From TC-15 sp034437275 (lineage in GTDB: Bacteria > Chloroflexota > Anaerolineae > Aggregatilineales > Aggregatilineaceae), in NCBI GenBank assembly GCA_034437275.1, contig DAOTUD010000040.1, forward strand, positions 1-64,000: a stretch of 64,000 nucleotides of DNA, in the 5' to 3' direction. Of this stretch, positions 54,427-63,266 are shown piece after piece. Below the pieces are notes generated by a model. The model was not told where the DNA came from and did no database searches. It saw nothing but the letters and a program-made list of their open reading frames with translations. The position numbers were made by a program, and so were the translations under genes. How positions within the stretch are numbered: position 1 is the stretch's first letter; each line of letters begins with the position of its first letter.

Positions 54427-55409
54427 ACATCCCCGTGCGCCAGGTACCACTCATACGTTTCGCGTAGGCTCTGGCGGATCGGGATGCCCGGCTCGCCGAG
54501 TTCGCGCCAGGACTTCTGGCAGTTGTAGAACATCATGCGCGTGCTCAGCCGGAGCTGATTGCCTTCCATCGGCAGCGTGACGCCCCCGCGCCGCAGCACG
54601 TCCGCCCCCGCCGCCGCGAGGTTCACCAGCCACGCCGGCAGCGGGATCACATGCTGGCCGCGCTGCCCGACGGCGTCGGCGGTGAGCCGCAGCCACGCCT
54701 TATGCGTCAGGTCCACCGCGCCGAGCAGGTAGCGCGCGCCGGTGCGCCCGCGTTCAGCGGCAGCGACATGCGCCTCGGCCACGTCGCGCACGTCGATCAA
54801 CGTCACGCCGCCGGGCGGCACGGTCGGCGGGACGTGCCCGCGCGCCATCTCCAGCACCACGCTGCTCGATATCTGGTTCAGGTCGCCGGGGCCGGTGACG
54901 ACCGTCGGGTTCAGGATCACGCCGTCCAGCCCGCGCTGAATGGCGCGATAGACTTCCGCCTCGGCCAGAAACTTACTGTGGCCGTACGGGGTGAGGTGCT
55001 GGTCCCAGTTGAAGCGCACCTGCTCGTCGACCGCGCCCAGGTCGTGCCGGTAGCCGACCGCCGCCGCGCTGCTGGTGAAGATCACGCGCTGCACGCCGGA
55101 GTCTTCCGCCGCTTGCAGCACGTTCCGCGTGCCGTCGACGTTGACCGCGTAGATGCGCGCCGGGTTGCTGCGCCAGTAGTCGGCGATGGCCGCGACGTGG
55201 AACACCCAATCGACGCCCGCCATCGCCGCGCGCAGCGAGTCGGGGTCCAGCACGTTGCCGACCGCGTGCTCGCAGTCGATATCCTGCACGGCGTCCAGGC
55301 GGCTGGTGGTACGCCGCAGAATCTGCACGCCGTAGCCGTGCGCGACCAGCGCCCGCGCCACATGCGAGCCGATGAATCCGGTGCCGCCGGTAACGAGTGC
55401 CTGCTGCAT
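54423..55409 (-). CDS. extended SDR-family NAD(P)-dependent epimerase/dehydratase
   Basis: 328 residues. The nucleotide-binding start is VTGGTGFIGSHVARALV, and the catalytic YxxxK is YGHSKFLAEAEVYR. The region around TSSAAAVGYR and GVILNPTVVTGPGD is like dihydroflavonol-4-reductase and 3-beta-HSD type enzymes that reduce sugars or alcohols. ATG 55409 has AGGAGC 9 nt upstream; the frame extends to 55580 but that part contains the family A repeat. It is coupled to the adenine methyltransferase downstream. Substrate unknown. Confidence 0.87.
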   Translation of the reverse strand: MQQALVTGGTGFIGSHVARALVAHGYGVQILRRTTSRLDAVQDIDCEHAVGNVLDPDSLRAAMAGVDWVFHVAAIADYWRSNPARIYAVNVDGTRNVLQAAEDSGVQRVIFTSSAAAVGYRHDLGAVDEQVRFNWDQHLTPYGHSKFLAEAEVYRAIQRGLDGVILNPTVVTGPGDLNQISSSVVLEMARGHVPPTVPPGGVTLIDVRDVAEAHVAAAERGRTGARYLLGAVDLTHKAWLRLTADAVGQRGQHVIPLPAWLVNLAAAGADVLRRGGVTLPMEGNQLRLSTRMMFYNCQKSWRELGEPGIPIRQSLRETYEWYLAHGDV

Positions 55410-55479
55410 GATGTGTTTGCTCCTGTTGTTGTGTGTTGAGTCGTGTCCTGTGCGCTGTTTCTTGAAAAATAGTTTAAGG

Positions 55480-55596
55480 TTGTCCGATATTAGACAGGCT
55501 GATCCAGGGCTGAACGCTGGCTCGTGCCCCCGGATGGTCAGCCGATAACTGCCCCTCACCCCCCGGGATACCACCTGCAAGGCGGAAGGGTGAGGG
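55480..55596. repeat. truncated family A element (one arm)
   Basis: TTGTCCGATATTAGACAGGC and the next 80 nt match the left arm of the 40965 element, including CCCGGATGGTCAGCCGATAA-like sequence and CCCCTCACCCCCC. After 55570 the core breaks off and a short unrelated stretch leads to GGGTGAGGG. This looks like an element that lost its right half. Confidence 0.65.
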
Positions 55597-55608
55597 CTTT
55601 TGCTCCAG

Positions 55609-56598
55609 CTAGACCAGATACTCCCCGTCCCGGATCAAGGTGTCGCCGTCCACAACCAGCGTCGGGTCGCCGATCACACCGTCCAGGTGCAGCGGGGCGC
55701 GGTTCTTGCCGCCGTATGCCGCCAGCGCATTATGCCCGAGGGCGATATGCACCGTGCCCATCACTTTCTCGTCGGTGAGCACGTTGCCTTGCAGCCGGGC
55801 GTTGGGATTGGTGCCGATGCCCAGTTCGCACACCACGCGGCTGCCTTTGCCGTGCCGCTTCTTCTCGCCGTCCGCGAGGATGGCGCGCAACTGCTCGGCC
55901 TCGCGCCCGCCCTGGATATCGACCACGCGGCCCTTTTCGACCGTCAGGCGGATCGGCTCGTCGATCAGGATACCGGGGAAGGACTTGTCCACCACAAACA
56001 CGCCGGTGGTGCGGTTCTCGACCGGCGCGACGTAACACTCGCCCGCCGGCAGGTTGCCGTGTGCGCGCGGTGTGTGGAACATGCCCGTGTCGCGCATGAT
56101 CTCGCGCCCGCCGATCGCCAGTTCCAGGTCGGTGCCCAGCGGCGTCGTGACGCGCGCCCGGGATCGCCCGTCCAGCCGGTCGCCGAGCCGGTTCGTCAGG
56201 TCAGCGATGGCGCGGTAATCGGCGCTCAGTTCGTGTTCCAGGATATCTTCGTTGATCATCGGGCCGGACGCAAACCGCGCCTGGCCCTTCTCGACCGCCT
56301 GCACCATTTCCAGCGCGCGCGGCGTCTCGACCTCCGGGTTGCGCCGGTGCTCGAAGATCAGCACCACGTCCCCCTCCCGCGCCAGCTTGTAGAGCTGCTG
56401 CGGGTAGTGCGGCAGGGGGCGCACGGCATCCGGTACAATATAAGACCACAGTTCGCTGGGGCCAACCTCGGCGATACGCTGCGTGAGCTGGCGCTGCATG
56501 ACGCTCATCGGCTCGTCGGTGATGAGCAATACACGCTCGCCGGACCGGATGTTCATGCAGACGTCAACGATATTCGTAACCCAGATAGGGTATGCCAT
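55609..56598 (-). CDS. M29-like aminopeptidase (leucyl aminopeptidase family)
   Basis: 329 residues. The metal-site residues lie in CELGIGTNPNARL (Glu), MGTVHIALGHN (His) and HLDGVIGDPTLVVDG (Asp), the pattern of AmpS/M29 aminopeptidases that remove N-terminal residues from peptides in the cytoplasm. It is shorter than typical M29 proteins (about 410), lacking part of the N-terminal region. ATG 56598 has AGAGAGC upstream. It is alone. An in-frame extension to 56799 includes the divergent promoter of the 56734 gene and is rejected. Confidence 0.82.
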   Translation of the reverse strand: MAYPIWVTNIVDVCMNIRSGERVLLITDEPMSVMQRQLTQRIAEVGPSELWSYIVPDAVRPLPHYPQQLYKLAREGDVVLIFEHRRNPEVETPRALEMVQAVEKGQARFASGPMINEDILEHELSADYRAIADLTNRLGDRLDGRSRARVTTPLGTDLELAIGGREIMRDTGMFHTPRAHGNLPAGECYVAPVENRTTGVFVVDKSFPGILIDEPIRLTVEKGRVVDIQGGREAEQLRAILADGEKKRHGKGSRVVCELGIGTNPNARLQGNVLTDEKVMGTVHIALGHNALAAYGGKNRAPLHLDGVIGDPTLVVDGDTLIRDGEYLV

Positions 56599-56667
56599 TC
56601 CAAGCTCTCTTTCGTGATGTGACGTAACGTACCCGCCGAGTATACCGCAGCCCGGAAAAAACGTGAA

Positions 56668-56696
56668 TTGCCCTTTTAATTTGTCATCACTACAAT
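56668..56696 (+). promoter_or_regulatory. promoter of the 56734 operon
   Basis: TTGCCC (56668-56673) and TACAAT (56691-56696) are exactly 17 nt apart. The ATG follows 37 nt later. Confidence 0.65.
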
Positions 56697-56733
56697 CGGA
56701 CGTAGGCAGGCATAGTGAGGAGTGAACCCACGC

Positions 56734-57228
56734 ATGACACCGATGAAGGCAGCAGATACCCCGCGTTGGCTGCGCAATATGCGCGATGTCCTGGCGCAAG
56801 ACATGGACGCGCGCAAAGGGCTGACCGACGATGAGGCGCTCCCGTTGATGGACTGGGGCTACGAGCAGGCCCGTGTCGCCGGGGAACGCTTAGCCCCCCT
56901 GGACGACATGGACCCCGACGAGGAGCAGGTGCACGCCACCGCCGACGCGCTGCTGGACGTGATGAAGCGTGTCAACTGGCTGGTGCTGTACCGCGACAAA
57001 AAAGACGCCGGGTGGGTGGGGCGCGTGTTCCGCAAGCTCAACGAACTGGGGCACACGCTGTACGGCCCGGAGGCGCATACCTTCACCGAGGAGGAGATCG
57101 CGGCCTGGTACGCCGAGCAGCCCCAACGCGACAATCAGGCCGTGATCCAGGATTTGCTTGCACGCCTGACGCCGGAGACACCAGAATCACCACAGCAACC
57201 ATACACACAGGGAGAAGAAAACGAATGA
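56734..57228 (+). CDS. small acidic cytoplasmic protein of unknown function
   Basis: 164 residues, net acidic, no signal peptide or membrane segment. It is helix-rich, with WLRNMRDVLAQDMDARKGLT and WLVLYRDKKDAGWVGRVFRK; a Gln/Pro-rich tail ends it. No known domain. ATG 56734 is used because GAGGAG lies about 13 nt upstream and the -10 box is 37 nt away; a GTG at 56722 would have its ribosome site too close. Its stop overlaps the phospholipase D-like start in ATGA, so the two are coupled. Confidence 0.7.
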   Translation: MTPMKAADTPRWLRNMRDVLAQDMDARKGLTDDEALPLMDWGYEQARVAGERLAPLDDMDPDEEQVHATADALLDVMKRVNWLVLYRDKKDAGWVGRVFRKLNELGHTLYGPEAHTFTEEEIAAWYAEQPQRDNQAVIQDLLARLTPETPESPQQPYTQGEENE

Positions 57229-58466
57229 GCAGACGTAGCAAAAAAACCAGCAACACCCAACGCCTGACGCTGGGCGGGGTGACCGGGATCGTGATCGTGC
57301 TGATCGTGCTGGCCGCGCAGGCCGTCGGGATCGACGTGCTCAACGTGGACGAAGCCGAGGACGACGCCCCCATTGTAGACGATGGCCAGGACGATCCGCA
57401 GATCATCCAGGAGCCGAGCTATGCCGGGGAGTGGTATTGGATCTACTTCACCGAGCCGAACGCCCCCAGCAGCGACACCTTCAGCGGCTCGACACTGGAG
57501 CAGGCGCTCGTCGACCAGATCGACAGCACCGACCAGACGCTCGACGTGGCGCTCTACGAGTTGAACTCGCGCCCGGTGGCCGATGCGCTGATCCGCGCGC
57601 ACCAGGAAGGCGTCCAGGTGCGGGTGGTGGTGGATGGCGATCACGGGCTGGCCATCGACACGGACCCCGACGACCCGACCCTCGAAGCCGACGAATACCT
57701 GGCGCTGGAACTGATCGACGCCGGGATTCCGGTCAAGTCGGACGGCACGCGCAACGGCTTCATGCACAACAAGTTCTTCGTGTTCGACGGGCTGTACGTG
57801 TGGACCGGCTCGACCAACATCACCCATAACGGCATCTACGTCAACAACAACAACGCGATCCTGATCCGGTCCAGCCGGCTGGCCGAAAACTACACCGCCG
57901 AGTTCGAGGAGCTGTTCAGCGAGAATTTCGGCAAGACGTCGTCGGACTGGGTGCCCAACCCGGTTGTGGACGTCAACGGCACGATGGTCGAGACGATCTT
58001 CGAGTCGGAGGGCGATCTGGGCCAGCGGGTGTACGACCTGATCAGCGACGCCAGTTCGCTCAAGTTCCTGGCCTTCAACTTCACCAGTTCGTTTTCGGTG
58101 GGGGACGATGGCACGCCGATCATCGACGTAGTGGTCGACCGCGCGCTGGCCGGCGATCTCCAGGTGCAGGGCGTGGTGGAAGCAACGGGCCGCCGCTTCA
58201 GCAAGCCGCTGTTCTGCAACGACTCGCCGAATCTGAACGTACGCCAGGACGGCAACGGCGCGGGCTTTTTGCACCACAAGGTGATGATCATCGACGAGTC
58301 GACGGTGGTGCTGGGGTCGTTCAACTTCTCTGGCTCGGCGGCAACCAAAAATGACGAAAATGTGCTGATTATCGACAACCCGGATATTGCCCGCGCCTAT
58401 CTGGACGAGCTTGACCGTCGCTGGGCCGAGGCTGAGGAAATCCCGGTGGACGAAGTCTGCCCCTAA
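57225..58466 (+). CDS. membrane-anchored phospholipase D-family protein
   Basis: 413 residues. A single N-terminal membrane anchor (GVTGIVIVLIVLAAQAVGI) precedes two PLD-like HKD motifs: HNKFFVFDGLYVWTGSTN (about 182) and HHKVMIIDESTVVLGSFNFS (about 347). Both have His, Lys and Asp. Such proteins cleave phosphodiester bonds in phospholipids or nucleic acids. The active site is outside the membrane. The ATG overlaps the previous stop. It may be a nuclease rather than a lipase; the second motif (with GSxNFS) favours the bacterial nuclease/cardiolipin-synthase-like group. Confidence 0.9.
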   Translation: MSRRSKKTSNTQRLTLGGVTGIVIVLIVLAAQAVGIDVLNVDEAEDDAPIVDDGQDDPQIIQEPSYAGEWYWIYFTEPNAPSSDTFSGSTLEQALVDQIDSTDQTLDVALYELNSRPVADALIRAHQEGVQVRVVVDGDHGLAIDTDPDDPTLEADEYLALELIDAGIPVKSDGTRNGFMHNKFFVFDGLYVWTGSTNITHNGIYVNNNNAILIRSSRLAENYTAEFEELFSENFGKTSSDWVPNPVVDVNGTMVETIFESEGDLGQRVYDLISDASSLKFLAFNFTSSFSVGDDGTPIIDVVVDRALAGDLQVQGVVEATGRRFSKPLFCNDSPNLNVRQDGNGAGFLHHKVMIIDESTVVLGSFNFSGSAATKNDENVLIIDNPDIARAYLDELDRRWAEAEEIPVDEVCP

Positions 58467-58499
58467 AGACGACGTCTGCCTGGGGGAAGGGGGGCGCGT

Positions 58500-59573
58500 A
58501 TGGACAAGCCAAACGTGTCGGCTATCTTAAACAGTTTGCAGTTGTTGCGCAGTCACACTGCCACCGAGCGCCGGCGGGGGGTTCAGAAGCTGAGTCCCCT
58601 GCTGGACGATCCGCGCGTGCGGCAGGTGTTCGAGCACCTTTACGCCAATGACCCGGATTCCGGCGTGCAGGAACTGGCGTGGCGTGCCCTGGCGGCCCAC
58701 CCGTCGATCCCCGCGCCGGGGCCGGAACCCCTGCCCCAGGCCGCCCGGCCAGCGTCAGCCTCCGCGCCATCCGCGGCGCTGGCGGTTCAGCCGCGTGCGC
58801 CGGCGCAGCATCCGCGCCGCCCGACCGCGCCCGCCGTCCCCACGCTGTTCTTGCTCAAACCGTCCAACGCGGGGATCGTCACCCGGCAGACGCGGCGGTT
58901 GGCGCGCAGAAAGCGCCGCAGCCGCCTGCTGGTGGTCCTGGGCGGGGTGCTGCTGTTGGTGGCGGGGGTGGTGTGGGGGCTGGTGCTGCCCGACTGGTGG
59001 ACGTGGTACCGGTTGGAGCAGGACGGCGCGACCGTGACCGGCACGCTCAGCGAGCTGAGCCGCAGCGGCGAGCACTATTACGCGCATTACCGCTTCTTCA
59101 CCCCCCAGCAGGACGCCGCGTCCGACGTGCCGCACACCGGCCAGCAGCGCGTGGACGCCGGCAGCGTGGACGCCATCGACGCGAGCGACGCCGTGAGCGT
59201 GACTTACCTGCCGGACGATCCCACCGTCTCGCGGCTGGCGCGCGCCAACCCCGCCGACACCCTCCGCAACCAGCGCACCTGGCTCGCCGGGGGGCTGACC
59301 GGGCTGGTGCTGGTCGCGTTTGCGGCGAGCGCCATACAGCGCCGCCCCGACAAGATCGTGATCCGGGGGCAGGTGGTGGCCGCCAGCAGCACCCGCGACG
59401 CCGACGGCGATCACCATCTCAAGCTGCGCTGCCGCTTTCGCGCGCCGACCGGGCGCTCCTTCACTTTCCAGGCCAGCCGCATCCGTAATGATATCACGCC
59501 GGACGGGGTGCCCAAACCCGGCACGCCGGTCGCGGTCTACTACCGCAGCGACCGGTCCTTCACGCTGCTGTGA
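58500..59573 (+). CDS. DUF3592-like membrane protein with helical N-terminus
   Basis: 357 residues. Residues 1-70 look like HEAT-like helices (TERRRGVQKLSPLLDDPRVR, ANDPDSGVQELAWRALAAHP). A Pro/Ala linker leads to one membrane helix (LLVVLGGVLLLVAGVVWGLV), a beta-rich DUF3592-type domain (GATVTGTLSELSRSGEHYYA; VTYLPDDPTVSRLARANPAD), a second membrane helix (TWLAGGLTGLVLVAFAASAI) and a second beta domain. It is 33 nt downstream of the PLD gene, but has its own terminator. The function of DUF3592 is unknown. Confidence 0.75.
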   Translation: MDKPNVSAILNSLQLLRSHTATERRRGVQKLSPLLDDPRVRQVFEHLYANDPDSGVQELAWRALAAHPSIPAPGPEPLPQAARPASASAPSAALAVQPRAPAQHPRRPTAPAVPTLFLLKPSNAGIVTRQTRRLARRKRRSRLLVVLGGVLLLVAGVVWGLVLPDWWTWYRLEQDGATVTGTLSELSRSGEHYYAHYRFFTPQQDAASDVPHTGQQRVDAGSVDAIDASDAVSVTYLPDDPTVSRLARANPADTLRNQRTWLAGGLTGLVLVAFAASAIQRRPDKIVIRGQVVAASSTRDADGDHHLKLRCRFRAPTGRSFTFQASRIRNDITPDGVPKPGTPVAVYYRSDRSFTLL

Positions 59574-59624
59574 CGGGATTCGACCGGGGCACGTTTTACA
59601 TTTTCACGATGCACTCCCCTTTTG

Positions 59625-59662
59625 CGTCACATGGCGGTATGATCGCGGTGTGACGATTTTTT
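59625..59662 (+). terminator. rho-independent terminator after the DUF3592-like gene
   Basis: CGTCACATGGCG pairs with CGCGGTGTGACG (one mismatch, one G-U pair, 7-nt loop), followed by ATTTTTT. It lies 52 nt past the stop. Confidence 0.8.
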
Positions 59663-59692
59663 GTTGTACGCTGTCGTAAGGAGCGTTATCCC

Positions 59693-60367
59693 GTGAAAGT
59701 ACAGATTTACACCATGCAAACCCCCGACGAAGCGCGCGCCGTCGCCGACCTGGGCGTCGATCACATCGGCGTGACCCCGTCCGCGCGCGGGCTGCCCGGC
59801 GAGATCGACCTCGCCACCACACGCGCCATCTTCGCCGCCGTGCCGGAGGGCGTGGTCAAGGTCGCGCTGTCGGTCGAGGACGACCCGGCGGCCATCGTGG
59901 CGATGGTGCAGGCCACCCAGCCGGACGTGCTGCACCTGTGCGGGCTGGAGGGCACGCTGTCGCCGGAGGATGTACGCGCGCTGCGCGACCGGCTGCCCGG
60001 CGTGCAGATCATGCAGGCGGTGTCCGTCGCCGGGCCGGAAGCGGTCGCTGCTGCGCGGGCCTACCAGGACGTGTCCGACTACCTGATCCTGGACACCCAG
60101 GCCCCGGATATCGCCGGGATTGGCGCGTCCGGCCAGACGCACGACTGGAACATCAGCCGCGCGATTGTCGACCAGACGCGGGGGCCGGTCATCCTGGCGG
60201 GTGGGCTGTCGCCGGAGAACGTCGCCGCGGCGATCCAGGCCGTGCGGCCCTGGGGCGTGGACTCGCTGACGCACACCAACCGCCCGCTGCCCGGCGGCGG
60301 CTTCTGTAAGGACCTGGAGCGCGTCAGGCAGTTTGTGCAGGCCGCGCGGGGAGCAGACCCGTCATGA
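59693..60367 (+). CDS. TrpF-like TIM-barrel protein lacking the catalytic Cys
   Basis: 224 residues, similar to phosphoribosylanthranilate isomerase. Landmarks: LGVDHIGVTPSARG, VKVALSVEDDP, DVLHLCGLEG, LILDTQ (Asp 134, the catalytic acid), VILAGGLSPENVAAAIQ and WGVDSLTH. TrpF enzymes start V-K-I-C-G with the general-base Cys; here the start is MKVQIYTMQT without Cys, and the phosphate-binding GG is present. A true TrpF activity is therefore doubtful. GTG start with AAGGAG 8 nt upstream. It overlaps the PfkB gene by 4 nt (ATGA). It may act on a different phosphosugar together with the kinase. Confidence 0.72.
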   Translation: MKVQIYTMQTPDEARAVADLGVDHIGVTPSARGLPGEIDLATTRAIFAAVPEGVVKVALSVEDDPAAIVAMVQATQPDVLHLCGLEGTLSPEDVRALRDRLPGVQIMQAVSVAGPEAVAAARAYQDVSDYLILDTQAPDIAGIGASGQTHDWNISRAIVDQTRGPVILAGGLSPENVAAAIQAVRPWGVDSLTHTNRPLPGGGFCKDLERVRQFVQAARGADPS

Positions 60368-61314
60368 AGCCGGTGATCATGTTGGGCGATGCCAACGTCG
60401 ATATGCTGATTCACACGCCGGAGCGCGTCAGCGGGGACGCCAAGCCCGCCATCCGGCCCCCGGAACTGCACGGCGGCGGCACGGTCGCCAACGCGGCGGT
60501 AGCGCTGGCGCGGCTGGACGTGCCGGTCGCGTTCGTGGGCATGATCGGGGATGACGGCTACGGGCGCTTTGTGCAGGCCGACCTGGCCGGCGAGGGGATC
60601 GATACGCGCGGGCTGGTCGTGGACCGGGACGTGTTCACGCCGATGGTGCTGGCGCTGGTCTACCCCAACGGCGAGCGCCTGCTGGTGATCTGGCCGCCGG
60701 AAGGAGGCGCGCACACCCACCTGCACCCGGACGACCTCGACCCGGCCATGATCCGGGGGGCGGGCTGGCTGCACACGTCCGGCATGTGTCTGCGCGCCGA
60801 CCCGCTGCGCGAGGCGGTGCTGCACGGGATGCAGCTCGCCCACGACGCGGGCGTGCCGGTTTCGCTGGACCTCAACCTGCGCCTGGAGCTGTGGGGCTGG
60901 GGCGACCGCATCCGCGCGACGCTGGACCGCGCGCTGCCGCTGACGGACGTGCTGATGGGCGCGGGCGCGGAGGAGATCGTCCCGTTGGCCGGGGCCGAGA
61001 CGGTTCCTGACGCGGCGCGGACGCTGGCCGGCGGCGTGCGGACGGTCGTCGCCCGGCGCGGCGCAGATGGGGCCTTAGCCGCCACCCCGGCGGGCGATCT
61101 CGTCGCGCAGCCGGGCTTCCCGGTCGTGGTGGTCGATACGCTGGGCGCGGGCGATGCCTTCAACGGCGGGTTTATCGCGGCGCGGGCGGCAGGGTATGAC
61201 GTGGCCGAGGCGCTGCGCTGGGGGAACGCGGTCGCGGCGCTGAAGATCACGCGACAGGGGGCGCGCGGCGTGCCCTCGCGCACGGAGGTGGAACGATTGT
61301 TGCAATCCCAATAG
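60364..61314 (+). CDS. PfkB-family sugar or nucleoside kinase
   Basis: 316 residues. The N-terminal motif has LGDANVDMLI and GGGTVANAAVALARLDVPVAFVG; the C-terminal DTLGAGDAFNGGFIAA is the PfkB signature with the catalytic Asp. It phosphorylates a sugar or nucleoside with ATP. The start overlaps the TrpF-like stop, so the two enzymes are made together, which suggests kinase and barrel act on one phosphosugar. A family B element begins at the last base of the stop codon. Confidence 0.9.
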   Translation: MKPVIMLGDANVDMLIHTPERVSGDAKPAIRPPELHGGGTVANAAVALARLDVPVAFVGMIGDDGYGRFVQADLAGEGIDTRGLVVDRDVFTPMVLALVYPNGERLLVIWPPEGGAHTHLHPDDLDPAMIRGAGWLHTSGMCLRADPLREAVLHGMQLAHDAGVPVSLDLNLRLELWGWGDRIRATLDRALPLTDVLMGAGAEEIVPLAGAETVPDAARTLAGGVRTVVARRGADGALAATPAGDLVAQPGFPVVVVDTLGAGDAFNGGFIAARAAGYDVAEALRWGNAVAALKITRQGARGVPSRTEVERLLQSQ

Positions 61315-61470
61315 GGCCTTATGTTTAGATATTCTGGTTCACGTGCCGAAGCTTTACCCCTCCCTAAATCCCTCCCCGTAAACGGAGAGGGACTTTGATC
61401 ACGTGCCGGTTTCCCCCTCTCCGTGCGCGGGGAGGGGGCCAGGGGGAGGGGTAAAACTAGCATAATCCCC
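61314..61470. mobile_element. family B MITE-like element
   Basis: The left end GGGCCTTATGTTTAGATATT and the right end CTAGCATAATCCCC are imperfect terminal inverted repeats sharing TTATGnTAG. The core (61363-61457) matches the 41200 copy. It starts at the last base of the TAG stop of the PfkB gene. Confidence 0.7.
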
Positions 61471-61532
61471 AATAACATTTTTATGATAAAATCGACGAGA
61501 ATGTTCACTAAGTTAGCACAGGAGGCACAACG

Positions 61533-63038
61533 ATGAAAACAGGTTGGCGTTTGTTGATTGTTCTGGCAATTTTGGTGGCCGGGATGTGGGGCGGCAGTTC
61601 TGCCCCCGACACGGCGCAGGCGGCTGTCGCGTGGGGCGCGTGGCTGTACAACATGGACGCGGGCCAGTTGGTGTTCGTGACGCCGGGCGCGTCCAGCATT
61701 TCGATGTTCCCGCTGCCGCCGGATGTGACCGATTATCCGTACACGATCACCTTCTCGCGCGATGGCGGGCTGCTGGCGGCCTGCATGACCGACACCGCCG
61801 GGAACCCCAGCGTGCGCGTGTACGACACCGCCAGCGGTATCTGGACGGCGCGCTATGACATCCCCGGCCCCATCGTGGACTGCACGCTGTCCTACTACGC
61901 CTTTGGCCCCAACGCGACGCGGTTGGCGGTCGGCATTATGAATCATTATCCCGATCCCGGCGATCCGCGCCCGGACTGGGAACTGATCGTGCTGGACGTG
62001 GCCAGCGGGTCGCCGGTGCAGCGCGTGACATCCAATGACACGGCCATCACGTCGCTGGGCAAAGACTACAGCGGCCACATGCCGCTGGTGGTCATGTTCA
62101 ACCCGAACCGGATCGCGTTTAAGCCAATGCGCTGGGGGACCGAACCACCGCCCGAAGCCGACAGCCTGGTGTGGCAGTTGGGCAGCGGCACAGTGTCGCT
62201 TTCCGGGCCATACGGCAAAACCGGCCTGGACTTCCTGCTGCCCAACAGCGAGATGATCTGGCTGGAGATCGACGATACGCTGCCGAAGGGCTTTCTGCAA
62301 GGGCCGGGCTACCTGTTCAACGTGGTGAAGTATTCCAACATGACCGACGAATACATCATCTTCCACGACGGCGAAGCGGTGCTCTACAGCCCGACGTTTA
62401 TCGAGGGCGGCAACCGTATCGCGGTGCGCAGCTACGCCTCGCCCGGCCCGGCGCAGTGGCTCTCGTACACGCGCAGCGGCGACACCGGGCTGCTGCCGGT
62501 TGACTCCGAGGTGTACCAGGTGTGGGGCACGTCGGACGGCTACGTCTACCTGGCGGGCAACAGTTCGACCGGCTACGAGTTCCACCAGCACGCCTTCACC
62601 GGCGACCCCTTCACGCCGACCGACACGATTGTGTGGACCGCCGGGGCGGGCACCAACTGGCGCGTGGTGTGGGTCGAGCCGTTGACCACCGGGGCCGGGC
62701 TGCCGGCGTTCGCGCCGCTGACGATGCTCGGCGAGCCGCCGGTGATGCCGACCGACACCGTCCCGCCACCTGCCGGTGGCACACTGGTCATCGGCGGGCA
62801 GGCGCGCGTCAACACCACCGAGGGCGACCTGCTGCGTGTGCGTTCGGGGCCGGGGCTGGGCTTTGGCATCTCGTTCCTGGTGCCCACCGGGACCATCGTG
62901 AATATCGTGGAGGGACCGACCGACGCCAGCGGCCTGACGTGGTGGCGCATCGACGTGCCGGGCCAGGGGGTCGGCTGGGCGGTCGAGGGCGTGATGGACG
63001 GCGGCGCGTACTTGCCCACGCTGGTCCCGGTGCCGTAG
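61533..63038 (+). CDS. secreted beta-propeller-like protein with C-terminal SH3b domain
   Basis: 501 residues. A signal peptide (MKTGWRLLIVLAILVAGMWG, cleavage near AQA) precedes a 380-residue region of repeated beta strands (FSRDGGLLAACMTD; FGPNATRLAVGIM) and a C-terminal SH3b domain (LLRVRSGPGLGFGISFLVPT; GLTWWRIDVPGQGVGWAVEG). It probably binds peptidoglycan or an envelope polymer. AGGAGGC lies 6 nt before the ATG. Single gene. Confidence 0.8.
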   Translation: MKTGWRLLIVLAILVAGMWGGSSAPDTAQAAVAWGAWLYNMDAGQLVFVTPGASSISMFPLPPDVTDYPYTITFSRDGGLLAACMTDTAGNPSVRVYDTASGIWTARYDIPGPIVDCTLSYYAFGPNATRLAVGIMNHYPDPGDPRPDWELIVLDVASGSPVQRVTSNDTAITSLGKDYSGHMPLVVMFNPNRIAFKPMRWGTEPPPEADSLVWQLGSGTVSLSGPYGKTGLDFLLPNSEMIWLEIDDTLPKGFLQGPGYLFNVVKYSNMTDEYIIFHDGEAVLYSPTFIEGGNRIAVRSYASPGPAQWLSYTRSGDTGLLPVDSEVYQVWGTSDGYVYLAGNSSTGYEFHQHAFTGDPFTPTDTIVWTAGAGTNWRVVWVEPLTTGAGLPAFAPLTMLGEPPVMPTDTVPPPAGGTLVIGGQARVNTTEGDLLRVRSGPGLGFGISFLVPTGTIVNIVEGPTDASGLTWWRIDVPGQGVGWAVEGVMDGGAYLPTLVPVP

Positions 63039-63061
63039 GCGGGCCGCAGACCGGCGCAGCG

Positions 63062-63193
63062 GTGGAATTTGCCGGGTTTGGCGAGCTCGTGATCACCGTC
63101 GACAGGTTTAGCGTCGACGATCTGGCGGCGCTGCTGGCGGCGGATGCGCTCGCGCCGTTCCAGGTGAACAGCATCGAGTATCAGGCCGAATGA
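63062..63193 (+). other. possible gene fragment, 43 codons
   Basis: GTG at 63062 opens EFAGFGELVITVDRFSVDDL, then AALLAADALAPFQVNSIEY and a stop at 63191-63193. Codon use is gene-like, but no ribosome site precedes the GTG and the frame is open upstream inside the SH3b gene in another phase. It may be the end of a decayed gene. Confidence 0.35.
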
Positions 63194-63198
63194 TGAAA

Positions 63199-63235
63199 AA
63201 GCAGGGCGATCACTCCGCGTTGGAGGATCGCCCTG
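63199..63235 (-). terminator. rho-independent terminator of the thrombospondin-type-3 gene
   Basis: CAGGGCGATC and GATCGCCCTG form a perfect 10-bp stem with a 14-nt loop; on the minus strand CTTTTTCATC follows. It is 32 nt past the stop codon. Confidence 0.85.
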
Positions 63236-63266
63236 GCGCTGCCATGTACAGGTTTACAGGTTACGG

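Noticed and set aside
55410..55580. Longer N-terminus for the SDR gene
   Set aside because: The upstream part would translate the truncated family A repeat and lacks a ribosome site; the Rossmann motif begins at the chosen ATG.
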